Below, in pieces: positions 1-5,225 of a DNA stretch of 9,055 nucleotides (within the stretch, counting starts at the first letter, position 1; each line of letters starts with the position of its first letter). A program made the translations under genes and the position numbers. The notes beneath the pieces are model-generated. The model had not been told where the DNA came from. It worked only from the letters and a program-made list of their open reading frames with translations, and searched no databases. Source of the DNA: Promethearchaeota archaeon (GTDB lineage: Archaea; Asgardarchaeota; Lokiarchaeia; Sigyniarchaeales; SOKP01); assembly GCA_030615145.1 (NCBI GenBank), contig JAUWZT010000150.1, positions 1-9,055 on the forward strand. Reading direction: 5' to 3'.

Positions 1-163
1 ATGGTGCTGATACTTCAAGAAAAGGATTTACTTCATTAAAAAAATCCAATTCTTTATTAGGATTCTCTTGATATTTGCAAAATTCTCTACCTAATATACT
101 GGGTAATGCCAGAGTACATCCCAACAGTAAGAAAACTGTTATTGCTTTAACATTTTTTTGCAT
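1..163 (-). CDS. N-terminal part of an exported protein of unknown function (cut by window edge)
   Basis: The gene reads off the left edge; 54 codons are visible. Translation starts MQKNVKAITVFLLLGCTLAL, a basic n-region followed by a hydrophobic core of about 18 residues, as in a Sec signal peptide or N-terminal membrane anchor. After it the chain becomes polar (residues about 25-54, with Asn, Glu, Lys, Phe). Cys16 follows Leu-Leu-Gly, which resembles a lipobox, but the hydrophobic stretch continues past it, so a lipoprotein call is weak. The start is supported by GGTGA at 169-173, five bases upstream, and by a TATA-like box at 213-220. The mature part is too short to identify a family. Confidence 0.72.
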   Translation of the reverse strand, partial: MQKNVKAITVFLLLGCTLALPSILGREFCKYQENPNKELDFFNEVNPFLEVSAP

Positions 164-168
164 TTATT

Positions 169-173
169 TCACC
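169..173 (-). promoter_or_regulatory. Shine-Dalgarno for the left-edge exported protein
   Basis: GGTGA on the minus strand, five bases before ATG at 163-161. It matches the anti-SD of archaeal 16S rRNA and fixes the start of the partial gene. Confidence 0.6.
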
Positions 174-210
174 ACTAAATTTATAAATTTAAGAATAATG
201 ATTATAGTTT

Positions 211-220
211 ATTATTTATA
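211..220 (-). promoter_or_regulatory. TATA-like box for the left-edge gene
   Basis: Minus strand TATAAATAAT. A start about 25 bases downstream would fall near 188-192, giving a leader of about 25-28 nt that contains the GGTGA site. A perfect 16-bp AT palindrome (176-191, TAAATTTATAAATTTA) lies at the predicted start. In such AT-rich DNA it may be chance. Confidence 0.4.
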
Positions 221-355
221 TCTTTTGATAAATTTGTTGAAAATTTTTTGAAATACTTTTAAATAAACATTTTCTTTTTTTTTATTTCTTATCTATGTAC
301 TAAGTACTTTAAAATAGTAATACCGCTTACTCTCGTGGAACAAGAAGAAAAATCT

Positions 356-451
356 TCAAATTAAATGACGAAGCCGTTTTAAATTACCAATCGAACTAGG
401 AATTGAATCAATGTCGTTGCCCGCCAACACTAATTTATGAATAAGTAACAA
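356..451 (-). pseudogene. Leucine-rich-repeat protein relic
   Basis: The minus strand encodes about 31 residues with a textbook LRR spacing. The chain includes LVLAGNDIDSIPSSIGNL followed by K-R-L-R-H-L, matching LxLxxNxIxxIPxxIGxLxxLxxL, and then stops at TGA (358-356). Just past the stop, another minus-strand frame continues with N-L-K-I-F-L-L-V-P-R-E, which again resembles LRR spacing, so a frameshift there is likely. No start codon with an RBS, and no further repeats, were found upstream. It is therefore a remnant of a larger LRR gene rather than a functional gene. The TATA box of the next gene (454-461) sits at its edge. The repeat match is clear; the rest of the gene is absent. Confidence 0.6.
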
Positions 452-453
452 TC

Positions 454-461
454 TTTATATA
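454..461 (+). promoter_or_regulatory. TATA box for the tail-anchored protein gene
   Basis: TTTATATA, close to the archaeal TATA consensus. Transcription would begin about 25 bases later, near 485, giving a leader of about 30 nt that carries the GAGG site. Confidence 0.55.
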
Positions 462-503
462 CTAAAACAACAATAAAAAATTAGTAAAATATAATAAAAA
501 ATC

Positions 504-507
504 GAGG
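504..507 (+). promoter_or_regulatory. Shine-Dalgarno deciding the start at 517
   Basis: GAGG, nine bases before ATG 517. An in-frame TTG at 508 directly abuts this site and so cannot use it, which argues for ATG 517 as the true start. Confidence 0.5.
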
Positions 508-516
508 TTGTATAAA

Positions 517-708
517 ATGGGTAGTGGAGAAAGTCCATACGAACGGGCCATCGATGATGAACGCAGGGCCGCCGCGAGGCCAAATCCGTATGATAGTGCG
601 AGGAGTGGAACTTGGGATAAAAAGAAATCCAACATGATGTGCATATTATTCACTATAATTGTGATAATAGCAGTTGGCGGGCTTGTAATTTGGGGTTTAA
701 GCTATTAA
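517..708 (+). CDS. Small tail-anchored membrane protein, unknown function
   Basis: 63 residues from ATG 517 (a TTG at 508 would add three). The first 38 residues are polar and charged, rich in Arg, Ala, Asp and Glu (MGSGESPYERAIDDERRAAA). A Lys-rich patch follows (about residues 34-38), then one C-terminal hydrophobic segment (about 39-62, with I-I-V-I-I-A-V-G-G-L-V-I-W). The lysines before the helix and the lack of a signal peptide suggest a tail-anchored protein whose N-terminal domain faces the cytoplasm. It stands alone with its own TATA box, RBS and T-rich terminator, so it is probably expressed. I considered Sec61-beta/SecG, which has a similar size and topology, but its usual residues before the helix are not visible. 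Function unknown. Confidence 0.72.
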   Translation: MGSGESPYERAIDDERRAAARPNPYDSARSGTWDKKKSNMMCILFTIIVIIAVGGLVIWGLSY

Positions 709-716
709 ATAGGTTA

Positions 717-757
717 GTATTTTTATTTTTTTTCTATCTATTTTTCTCATTTGTCAG
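717..757 (+). terminator. T-rich terminator after the tail-anchored protein gene
   Basis: Starting about ten bases after the stop codon there are successive runs of T (five, then eight, then five) without a strong hairpin. This is the usual form of archaeal intrinsic termination. Confidence 0.5.
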
Positions 758-807
758 GTCAGTTAGTATTAACTCTGGTTTAACAATTTAATAATTGACA
801 GGTAATT

Positions 808-814
808 AAAAAAA
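808..814 (-). terminator. T7 tract after the 819-1159 gene
   Basis: Seven A on the plus strand (T7 on the minus strand), starting four bases after the TGA of the gene that ends at 819. A plausible oligo-T archaeal terminator. Confidence 0.35.
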
Positions 815-818
815 TTTA

Positions 819-1159
819 TCAATCCAAATCAAATTCTAAACGAAGTTGTTGTCCTTCTTTAAGATTCAAGGATTCATCAAATGAAATTTCAATAATTGAA
901 CCATTAATTACTTGCTTTACGCCTACATCTTGATGTGTTCCTTCTGAAATAAGTATAGATTTACTAATTTTAACATCTTCAAATTTATTTCTATCGTATA
1001 GTTCTTGGGTATTCAACCCAATTTCGACAAAATTATTGTCATCACATGGTAGTGTACAAATCGAACCAAGAAGCAGTTGTGTTTGTCCTGTTTTTGCGCG
1101 CGCTCTACTTTTTTACTTACCTTAAAACGAGGAGAGCGTCGATTCCGATGATTTTGCAT
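819..1159 (-). pseudogene. Small unknown protein gene, apparently frameshifted
   Basis: Two minus-strand frames fit together into one protein of about 113 residues. The 5' part starts at ATG 1159-1157 and reads MQNHRNRRSPRFKVSKK, very basic. The 3' part is open from just after a TAA at 1115-1113 and continues as SRARAKTGQTQLLLGS and onward, ending with LEFDLD at TGA 821-819. The frames join if the six-A run near 1110-1115 had seven A. The 3' frame taken alone has only a late TTG (1016-1014) as start, which would discard about 30 coding-like residues. The C-terminal half is rich in alternating hydrophobic and polar residues (likely beta-structure); the N-terminus could bind nucleic acid. Family not recognised. 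The slip may be real decay or a homopolymer sequencing error. A weak RBS (AAGGA at 1177-1173) lies upstream. Confidence 0.45.
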
Positions 1160-1336
1160 TGTTTCAACAATTTCCTTTTTATTAAGTCAATATTATTCGT
1201 TTAGTTTAAGTTTACAATTGTTTAAGAAATACTCTTAACTTAAAAAAGATAATAAAATAAAAATTATTATTGTTAATATACTTAATAAAACTGGAAAGTA
1301 AATGTTGTATTAATAATAATAATAAAGAAAAAATCG
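1160..1336. other. AT-rich divergent intergenic region
   Basis: No coding signal. It separates the minus-strand gene ending at 819 from the plus-strand membrane protein. It holds nested inverted repeats: TTTAAGTT at 1205-1212 with AACTTAAA at 1237-1244, and TTAAGA at 1222-1227 with TCTTAA at 1233-1238. A TATA-like stretch (TTAATATACTTAATAAAA, 1273-1290) could drive the plus-strand gene. Five perfect TAA units occupy 1311-1325. Confidence 0.45.
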
Positions 1337-1711
1337 TTGAGTTGTATATCGTCTGTTAAAGGGTTTGCATGGTCTTTTGTTTTTTTGTTAACATTTGGGA
1401 TTTACGGTTCAATTCCAACTTATTTAATATTTTCTCATTGGGAATGGCTGAACGCACTACGGTTTGACGAAGAACCTATTTATACTCTTTCTTTATTTGT
1501 ATTATTTTTATGGATCGTTTCTCTGATTGTTACTCTAATTTATATTGTGGCGATGATTCGCGCAATTGTCCAAAGAAAAAGCGAAGATTTAGGCATTCCT
1601 AAAGGTGTGAAAGGTTTTGGGCTTGTTTCAACTATTGTTGTTATCGTTTTTATGGTAGTGTGGTACTTGCTTTTTAATCAAATTGCGTTTTTCTCAATGT
1701 TACCTCCATAA
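1337..1711 (+). CDS. Three-helix integral membrane protein, unknown function
   Basis: 124 residues with three strongly hydrophobic segments (about 10-33, 49-76 and 93-116). A short Trp/Glu-containing loop (about 34-48, HWEWLNALRFDEE) lies between helices 1 and 2, and a basic loop (RAIVQRKSEDLGIPKGVKG, about 75-93) between helices 2 and 3. The positive loop suggests an N-out, C-out orientation by the positive-inside rule. The start is uncertain: no ATG exists in frame upstream before the stop at 1286, TTG 1337 is the first usable codon, and no good RBS precedes it. The upstream (TAA)5 run lies in the leader. It converges with the UroD-like gene 43 bp downstream. No family recognised. Confidence 0.65.
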   Translation: MSCISSVKGFAWSFVFLLTFGIYGSIPTYLIFSHWEWLNALRFDEEPIYTLSLFVLFLWIVSLIVTLIYIVAMIRAIVQRKSEDLGIPKGVKGFGLVSTIVVIVFMVVWYLLFNQIAFFSMLPP

Positions 1712-1754
1712 AAAGAAGGAGTAATATTAAAATTTTAAATTTCAAATAAGGCGT

Positions 1755-2939
1755 TTACATGTTTATTGGATAATTACCAAACTCTTTCGTTGCTTCAACC
1801 ATCCAACGCAAATTATCAACTTTTACAGTAGGGTGCATGTTAGCTGCGCTGACTATAAATCCGCCACCGGGTCCAGCAGTTTTAATTGCGTGTTTAACTG
1901 CGGCAAATACCTCGTCCTTTGTCCCATAAGTAAGATCGTGTGCGATATCTATGTTTCCCAAAAGACATAATTTATCGCCAACTTTTTTCTTCACGAGAGC
2001 TAGATCGACACCTGCCGTGGGTTCAAGACTATGCAAGCCATCGAAGCCACAATCTACAACGAAGTCCAACAACGGGGTAACCTGACCGTCAGTATGTAAT
2101 ACTATTTTTTTTCCCCGGTCGTGAACAGCATCAGTAATCGTTTTATACGCTGGAAGTAATAATTCGTTAAACTTTTTTGGACTCATCATCGGACCAGTTT
2201 TGTAAGCTAAATCTCCCGATTCTATAAATAATTCAGCTCCAACATCCATATACGCGTTATAACAGGCAGCAGTAAATTCAGCAATAACTTCGTGAACCTC
2301 TTTGATAAATTTAGGGTTTTTATGAAGCATTCGCGAGTAATAAGTAAAACCCATGCCTTGCGAAGCGCTTTCAAATACGCCCGCTAAGTCGTTGGTGACG
2401 GCAACAAATATTTTATCTTTATGCTTCTTATTTATCCGGCGGTAGAACTTTTTGGCCATCTTGGTGTATTTCTCAGTCATAGGACCTTCTATGTTTTCTT
2501 TAGTCTCTTCCCATTTCTCAGGAGAATTCATAGTACCATATAAATAGTAAGGATTGAAATTGCCCTCGTTATTTCGCGCTTCCCATACGCGTCCAAAAAT
2601 GTCATTCATTAAAAGACGGTCGTCGTTCGGATCATCAAAAAAATAAAAGGGTAATATACCTACTTGCATACAGTCAAGCCCAATTGCCGCAGCTGCTTCC
2701 ACACAACGAGAAAAAACGCTTGTTTCTACGCTTTCTACTAGGTTACTCAACTCTTCTATCCATCCATCAGGGTTATCGCGCTGTATCTGTTCTACAGTGT
2801 CAAAATCGGTAATTTGCGGTTTTCCTAAGATTATATCTACGTTATTCGCATCGATAAGAATGGTGTGGCACGGAACTCTATCTGGTTCTTCTATATTTAA
2901 CGCAGCAAGAACTCTTTCTCTACAATCCATTTTTCTCAT
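1755..2939 (-). CDS. Uroporphyrinogen decarboxylase-fold protein 1 (MtaA/methyltransferase-like, atypical metal site)
   Basis: 394 residues, the usual length for UroD/MtaA-type TIM-barrel proteins. Family marks: N-terminal CRERVLAALNIEEPDRVP (residues 6-23), a catalytic-face MMSPKKF (251-257), HTDG (282-285), LEPTAGVDL (306-314), LGNID (327-331) and the Gly-rich end GPGGGFIVSA (356-365). Zinc-dependent methylcobamide:CoM methyltransferases of this fold use a His-x-Cys pair plus a later Cys. Here the equivalents are His282, Asp284 and about Asn367, so a canonical zinc thiolate site is not expected. Substrate unknown; true heme-pathway UroD activity is unlikely. Met4 (2930) aligns with the start of the second paralog (MNSRERI) and may be the real start. 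It reads more GC-rich than its neighbours. It lies just downstream of a copied 3' tail of that paralog, suggesting they were once adjacent. Confidence 0.85.
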   Translation of the reverse strand: MRKMDCRERVLAALNIEEPDRVPCHTILIDANNVDIILGKPQITDFDTVEQIQRDNPDGWIEELSNLVESVETSVFSRCVEAAAAIGLDCMQVGILPFYFFDDPNDDRLLMNDIFGRVWEARNNEGNFNPYYLYGTMNSPEKWEETKENIEGPMTEKYTKMAKKFYRRINKKHKDKIFVAVTNDLAGVFESASQGMGFTYYSRMLHKNPKFIKEVHEVIAEFTAACYNAYMDVGAELFIESGDLAYKTGPMMSPKKFNELLLPAYKTITDAVHDRGKKIVLHTDGQVTPLLDFVVDCGFDGLHSLEPTAGVDLALVKKKVGDKLCLLGNIDIAHDLTYGTKDEVFAAVKHAIKTAGPGGGFIVSAANMHPTVKVDNLRWMVEATKEFGNYPINM

Positions 2940-3000
2940 TCAATTGTTTTTTAATACTATCTAATAAATAAGATAATTGGATTCTTTTTTAAAAATTTAA

Positions 3001-3158
3001 TTAGGAATTTAAAAATACTAATACTTTGTGCCAAATAAAAAGAATAATTAGTTAATAGAAATAGGATAAGTTCCATATTTCTTTAATGTATTATGCATAG
3101 CTAAATAATTTTCTAATTTAACAGAAGGATTAATACTATGTCCAGAACTTAGGATAAA
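3001..3158. repeat. Direct repeat, left copy (158 bp)
   Basis: Matches 5222-5379 at a constant offset of 2,221 bases without gaps: 151 of 158 positions are identical (mismatches at 3005, 3014, 3031, 3092, 3099, 3105 and 3135). The copy covers the last 36 codons and stop of the UroD-like gene 2 plus 47 bp of its 3' flank. Confidence 0.93.
3048..3158 (-). pseudogene. C-terminal fragment of a UroD-fold paralog
   Basis: Encodes the last 36 residues and stop of a UroD2-like protein (FILSSGHSINPSVKLENY to the end TYPISIN) in the same orientation. Against the intact gene there are four substitutions. Three are silent third-position changes; one changes Asp385 to Asn. The fragment begins abruptly at the A14 run, and no upstream UroD sequence is present, so it cannot make a working enzyme. 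It is the residue of a duplication or of recombination at this site. Confidence 0.85.
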
Positions 3159-3340
3159 AAAAAAAAAAAGAGAGTTCGTCAAGGGAAATATGGTGTTTCT
3201 TATTCATATGTAGTAAATTTCTGTTTGATTATACCAAAATTTCATAAACTAACAATAGACTTTAGGTTAAAAAAAGCTAGAAATTAAAGAATAAAAGGAA
3301 AGTAAACTAATAGGGAGATATAAATATTAATGGATTGCGG

Positions 3341-4342
3341 TTATGCTTCGCTAATTTGAATAGTTATTTTCCCTTTAGTATGACCTTTTGATAAATGGAT
3401 AAAAGCATCTACCGATTGTCGAAAATTAAATTTTTTTTCTATAACTGGTTTGATTTTGTTTCTTTCGATTAGAGAAGCTATTAATGAAAGATTATTCGCA
3501 GTGGGTCGCATAAAAACAAACTCGTATTGGGCATTTTTTAGTTTTACTAATTTCTTGATTTTACTCGGTCGTAAAGAGAAAACGAATGCAATTAGTTTTG
3601 GCATGTTTAATTCTTTGGCTACTTGTTTATTGATTTCAGCTGGTAGCAAACTTACCACTTTGCCACCACTCTTAATTATCTCAAATGCGTCAAAAGTGTA
3701 TTGTCCACCGAGAGTATCAAAGACGATATCCATAGAAGAGCATATGTCTAAGTAGTTTTCCTTTTTATAATCAATTACTACATCAGCACCCAATTTCTTT
3801 ACCCAATTGACATTATTTGTCCCTGTAGTAGTAAATACTTTAGCACCTTTGATTTTGGCGTATTGTATTGCAAATGTACCTACACCACCAGAACCCGCAT
3901 GAATTAAAATCTTATCGCCTTGATTGATTCCTCCAAGTCGCTCAAATGCTTGTATGGTCGTCATCCCAACAACAGGTAGAGTTGAAATCTCCTCAAATGA
4001 TACATTTCTTGGTTTCAAATATAGTTTTGAATGTTTTAGCTTGCAAAATTCGGCAACTGCCCCCTCAGCTACACCAAACACTTCATCACCTTCAGTTAAA
4101 TGGTAGACTTCCTTCCCTACAGCCACTATAGTACCACTAAAACTACTTCCTACTAGTGCTGGAAATTGCAGTTTTTCCGTTCTCTTAAACTCGCCCAATA
4201 TGACTTTATAGTCATGCGGATTTATACTTGCATGGCTAACCTGAACCAATACTTCATCGGCTGATATTTTTGGCTTCGCAACTTCCTGAATCTCTAAGTT
4301 TTCTTTTAAATTTCCGTATCCCGTTTGCATTAAAGCTTTCAT
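3341..4342 (-). CDS. Zinc-independent MDR-family NAD(P)H:quinone oxidoreductase-like protein
   Basis: 333 residues with the two MDR domains. An N-terminal GroES-like fold includes SHASINPHDYKVI (36-48), PALVGSSFSGTIVAVG (61-76) and GDEVFG (85-90). A Rossmann domain carries the nucleotide-binding loop HAGSGGVGTFAIQ (148-160), and GADVVIDYK (185-193) further on. The usual catalytic and structural zinc cysteine clusters of classical alcohol dehydrogenases are absent, which fits the quinone reductase/zeta-crystallin/enoyl-reductase branch. It probably reduces quinones or activated C=C bonds with NADPH; the substrate cannot be read. The start has an AGGATG site about seven bases upstream. It lies between the two 158-bp direct repeats, on the same strand as its neighbours but with long gaps on both sides, so it is probably transcribed alone. 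The family looks bacterial-like, and horizontal gain is possible. Confidence 0.88.
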   Translation of the reverse strand: MKALMQTGYGNLKENLEIQEVAKPKISADEVLVQVSHASINPHDYKVILGEFKRTEKLQFPALVGSSFSGTIVAVGKEVYHLTEGDEVFGVAEGAVAEFCKLKHSKLYLKPRNVSFEEISTLPVVGMTTIQAFERLGGINQGDKILIHAGSGGVGTFAIQYAKIKGAKVFTTTGTNNVNWVKKLGADVVIDYKKENYLDICSSMDIVFDTLGGQYTFDAFEIIKSGGKVVSLLPAEINKQVAKELNMPKLIAFVFSLRPSKIKKLVKLKNAQYEFVFMRPTANNLSLIASLIERNKIKPVIEKKFNFRQSVDAFIHLSKGHTKGKITIQISEA

Positions 4343-4610
4343 ACTAGTACATCCTAGATTTTATTTTAGAAATTACCTTATCTTGAAATCTTATAGGTCA
4401 TAAAAGCATTATCTTCAATAAAAATTTATGCTTCATCAGAGCTTACATACAAGAAAAAAAAAACATCATCGAAAATCTAGAGATACCTATGAGAATTTTC
4501 TTAAAAGCCTTAAAAGAAAAGATTATTTCCAAAAAAAAGTCAGAATTGGTTTGAGAATTTTATGATTAAAATTGATAATAACAGCGTTTTACTTGCGGGT
4601 CTTCATAATA
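4343..4610. other. Intergenic region upstream of the oxidoreductase
   Basis: About 270 bp without a convincing gene. It should contain the oxidoreductase promoter (AT-rich minus-strand sequence near 4385-4435; no single clear TATA box) and the lost 3' part of the adjacent toxin gene. The minus-strand frames after the toxin stop contain several stops and do not show the conserved C-terminal half of RelE/ParE. Confidence 0.4.
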
Positions 4611-4712
4611 TTAACATAAAATTTCTGAATAACCAGGTGAATCTTGAGAAATATAATTTACAATATTTTTGAAATCATTTTTGGCAGATTCAGACCATTT
4701 TATTTCAACCAT
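4611..4712 (-). pseudogene. Truncated RelE/ParE-type toxin
   Basis: 33 codons from ATG 4712 to TAA 4613-4611. The N-terminus MVEIKWSESAKNDFKNIVNY followed by I-S-Q-D-S-P-G-Y-S-E is the typical opening of a RelE/ParE toxin: first beta strand with W-S, then the helix A-x-x-D-x-x-x-I-x-x-Y-I and the S-P-x-Y-S/A turn. Intact members run about 90-100 residues, so the core beta-sheet and basic catalytic residues are missing. A one- or two-base shift after Glu30 would give F-Y-V-N-I-M-K-T-R-K and then another stop, so more than one lesion is present. The gene overlaps the end of the antitoxin by 13 bp, the usual arrangement of this operon type. The identification rests on pattern recognition of a short stretch. 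Confidence 0.65.
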
Positions 4713-4894
4713 TTTTCTGCCATATCTTTTACTTGTTCATGAGAATAAGTTCTACCTTGAGCAATATCTTCTTTAGCTTTTAAAAGCTTTTGTTTAACAT
4801 AAAGATGATATATAATATCGTCTAATGTGGTATCTTCGGGTAATTCTTTAATAAGAGCTATAACTTCCTCTTTTAATGGATTAGTTGTTGTCAT
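4700..4894 (-). CDS. Type II antitoxin paired with a RelE/ParE-type toxin
   Basis: 64 residues with the pattern seen in small antitoxins encoded ahead of RelE/ParE toxins. A helix E-x-x-I-x-x-I-K-x-L-P-E-D-T-T-L-D-D-I (about 9-27) is followed by IYHLYVKQKLLKAKEDIAQG (28-47), and a C-terminal segment RTYSHEQVKDMAEKWLK (48-64) of the toxin-wrapping type. In such pairs the antitoxin neutralises the toxin and the complex represses its own promoter. The start codon overlaps CATATG, with only a weak GAGA upstream. A TATA-like box and a perfect 14-bp palindrome lie just upstream. The toxin partner that overlaps its 3' end is truncated, so this is an orphan antitoxin, free to act on another toxin or simply persisting. 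Antitoxin family name not certain. Confidence 0.72.
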   Translation of the reverse strand: MTTTNPLKEEVIALIKELPEDTTLDDIIYHLYVKQKLLKAKEDIAQGRTYSHEQVKDMAEKWLK

Positions 4895-4902
4895 ATGTTC
4901 TC

Positions 4903-4916
4903 ATTATTTAAATAAT
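4903..4916. promoter_or_regulatory. 14-bp palindrome, candidate autoregulatory operator
   Basis: ATTATTTAAATAAT is a perfect palindrome ending eight bases before the antitoxin ATG. With the TATA-like element at about 4926-4935, the predicted transcription start (about 25 bases on) falls inside it. That is where a toxin-antitoxin repressor would be expected to bind. Chance palindromes are fairly common in such AT-rich DNA. Confidence 0.4.
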
Positions 4917-4925
4917 CATTCCAAC

Positions 4926-4935
4926 TTATATAATT
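4926..4935 (-). promoter_or_regulatory. TATA-like box for the antitoxin operon
   Basis: Minus strand reads AAATTATATAAG across this site, with an upstream purine-rich flank that may serve as BRE. It lies about 35-40 bp upstream of the antitoxin start codon. Confidence 0.45.
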
Positions 4936-4947
4936 TCTCATCTTATT

Positions 4948-5185
4948 TCAAATTATAATTCTAAAAAATTCTTCAAGATTTGCATTCCATGGGGCTTCAT
5001 TCTTATGGATAAAATTATAAAACTTTACTATTAATTTCCTCAATCTCAATTTCATCATCTTGAGATTTAAGCATTTGTTTCATAATTTTAAACCCAATTC
5101 CCATCTTCTTAATCCCTTGTATCCTTCGTTTAACTTCATCAAAGACCGTCGATAAGCTTGTTGAATTATCCGCGGCTTTTCTCAA
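4948..5185 (-). pseudogene. Unidentified small gene, two overlapping frames (probable frameshift)
   Basis: Frame A runs from TTG 5185 to TAA 5017-5015 (56 residues, with VFDEVKRRIQGIKKMG and then KIMKQMLKSQDDEIEIEE): charged, helical, coding-like. Frame B runs from ATG 5058 to TGA 4950-4948 (36 residues) and ends K-N-E-A-P-W-N-A-N-L-E-E-F-F-R-I-I-I, also coding-like. Removing one T from the T4 run near 5017-5024 would fuse them after INSKV into one protein of about 79 residues. Alternatively they are two genes sharing 44 bp. There is no ATG or RBS for frame A, and its 5' end runs into the heptamer repeat. Family not recognised; a second small toxin-antitoxin-like relic is possible but unproven. 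Confidence 0.35.
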
Positions 5186-5225
5186 ATTAGAAATTATAAA
5201 TTAGAAATTAGAAATTAGAAATTAG
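5184..5225. repeat. Heptamer tandem repeat (AAATTAG x6)
   Basis: Six contiguous seven-base units; the second reads AAATTAT, the others are exact, and a degenerate AAATTTA follows. It lies 44 bp past the UroD2 stop codon, at the left boundary of the right-hand 158-bp direct repeat. The seven-base period would change reading frames if it were transcribed and slipped. Confidence 0.9.

Larger units (their letters stand above)
2940..3340. other. Intergenic region carrying a duplicated gene tail and an A14 run
   Basis: No complete gene. It holds the likely promoter and leader of UroD1 (an AT-rich TATA-like stretch near 2962-2975 on the minus strand), the 158-bp copy of the UroD2 3' end (3001-3158), and 14 consecutive A (3156-3169). 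About 170 bp of unassigned sequence follows before the oxidoreductase stop. That last part contains a plus-strand open stretch (3153-3287) with no start codon. Confidence 0.5.

Noticed and set aside
462..653. 63-codon minus-strand frame opposite the tail-anchored protein
   Set aside because: It mirrors the plus-strand gene, which has a TATA box, RBS and terminator. The antisense frame has no RBS and no plausible family.
517..708. Sec61-beta/SecG
   Set aside because: Size and C-terminal helix fit, but the conserved residues before the helix in that family are not visible.
819..1016. Taking the TTG at 1016 as the start of a complete 65-residue protein
   Set aside because: The frame is open and coding-like for a further 30 or so residues upstream, and an ATG with basic N-terminus lies one base out of frame, so a frameshifted longer gene fits better.
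3001..3169. Retroposed mRNA copy with a poly(A) tail
   Set aside because: The UroD transcript runs on the minus strand, so the A14 lies at the 5' side of the copied piece as T14. The copy also includes sequence beyond the stop on the other side, which does not fit a polyadenylated insert.
3450..3755. 101-codon plus-strand frame inside the oxidoreductase
   Set aside because: Shadow of the well-supported MDR gene on the opposite strand; the composition is that of an antisense frame.
3924..4131. Two overlapping plus-strand frames of about 60 codons
   Set aside because: Both lie wholly within the oxidoreductase gene, antisense, with no own signals.
5184..5225. CRISPR-like array
   Set aside because: The seven-base units are contiguous with no spacers; it is a simple tandem repeat.
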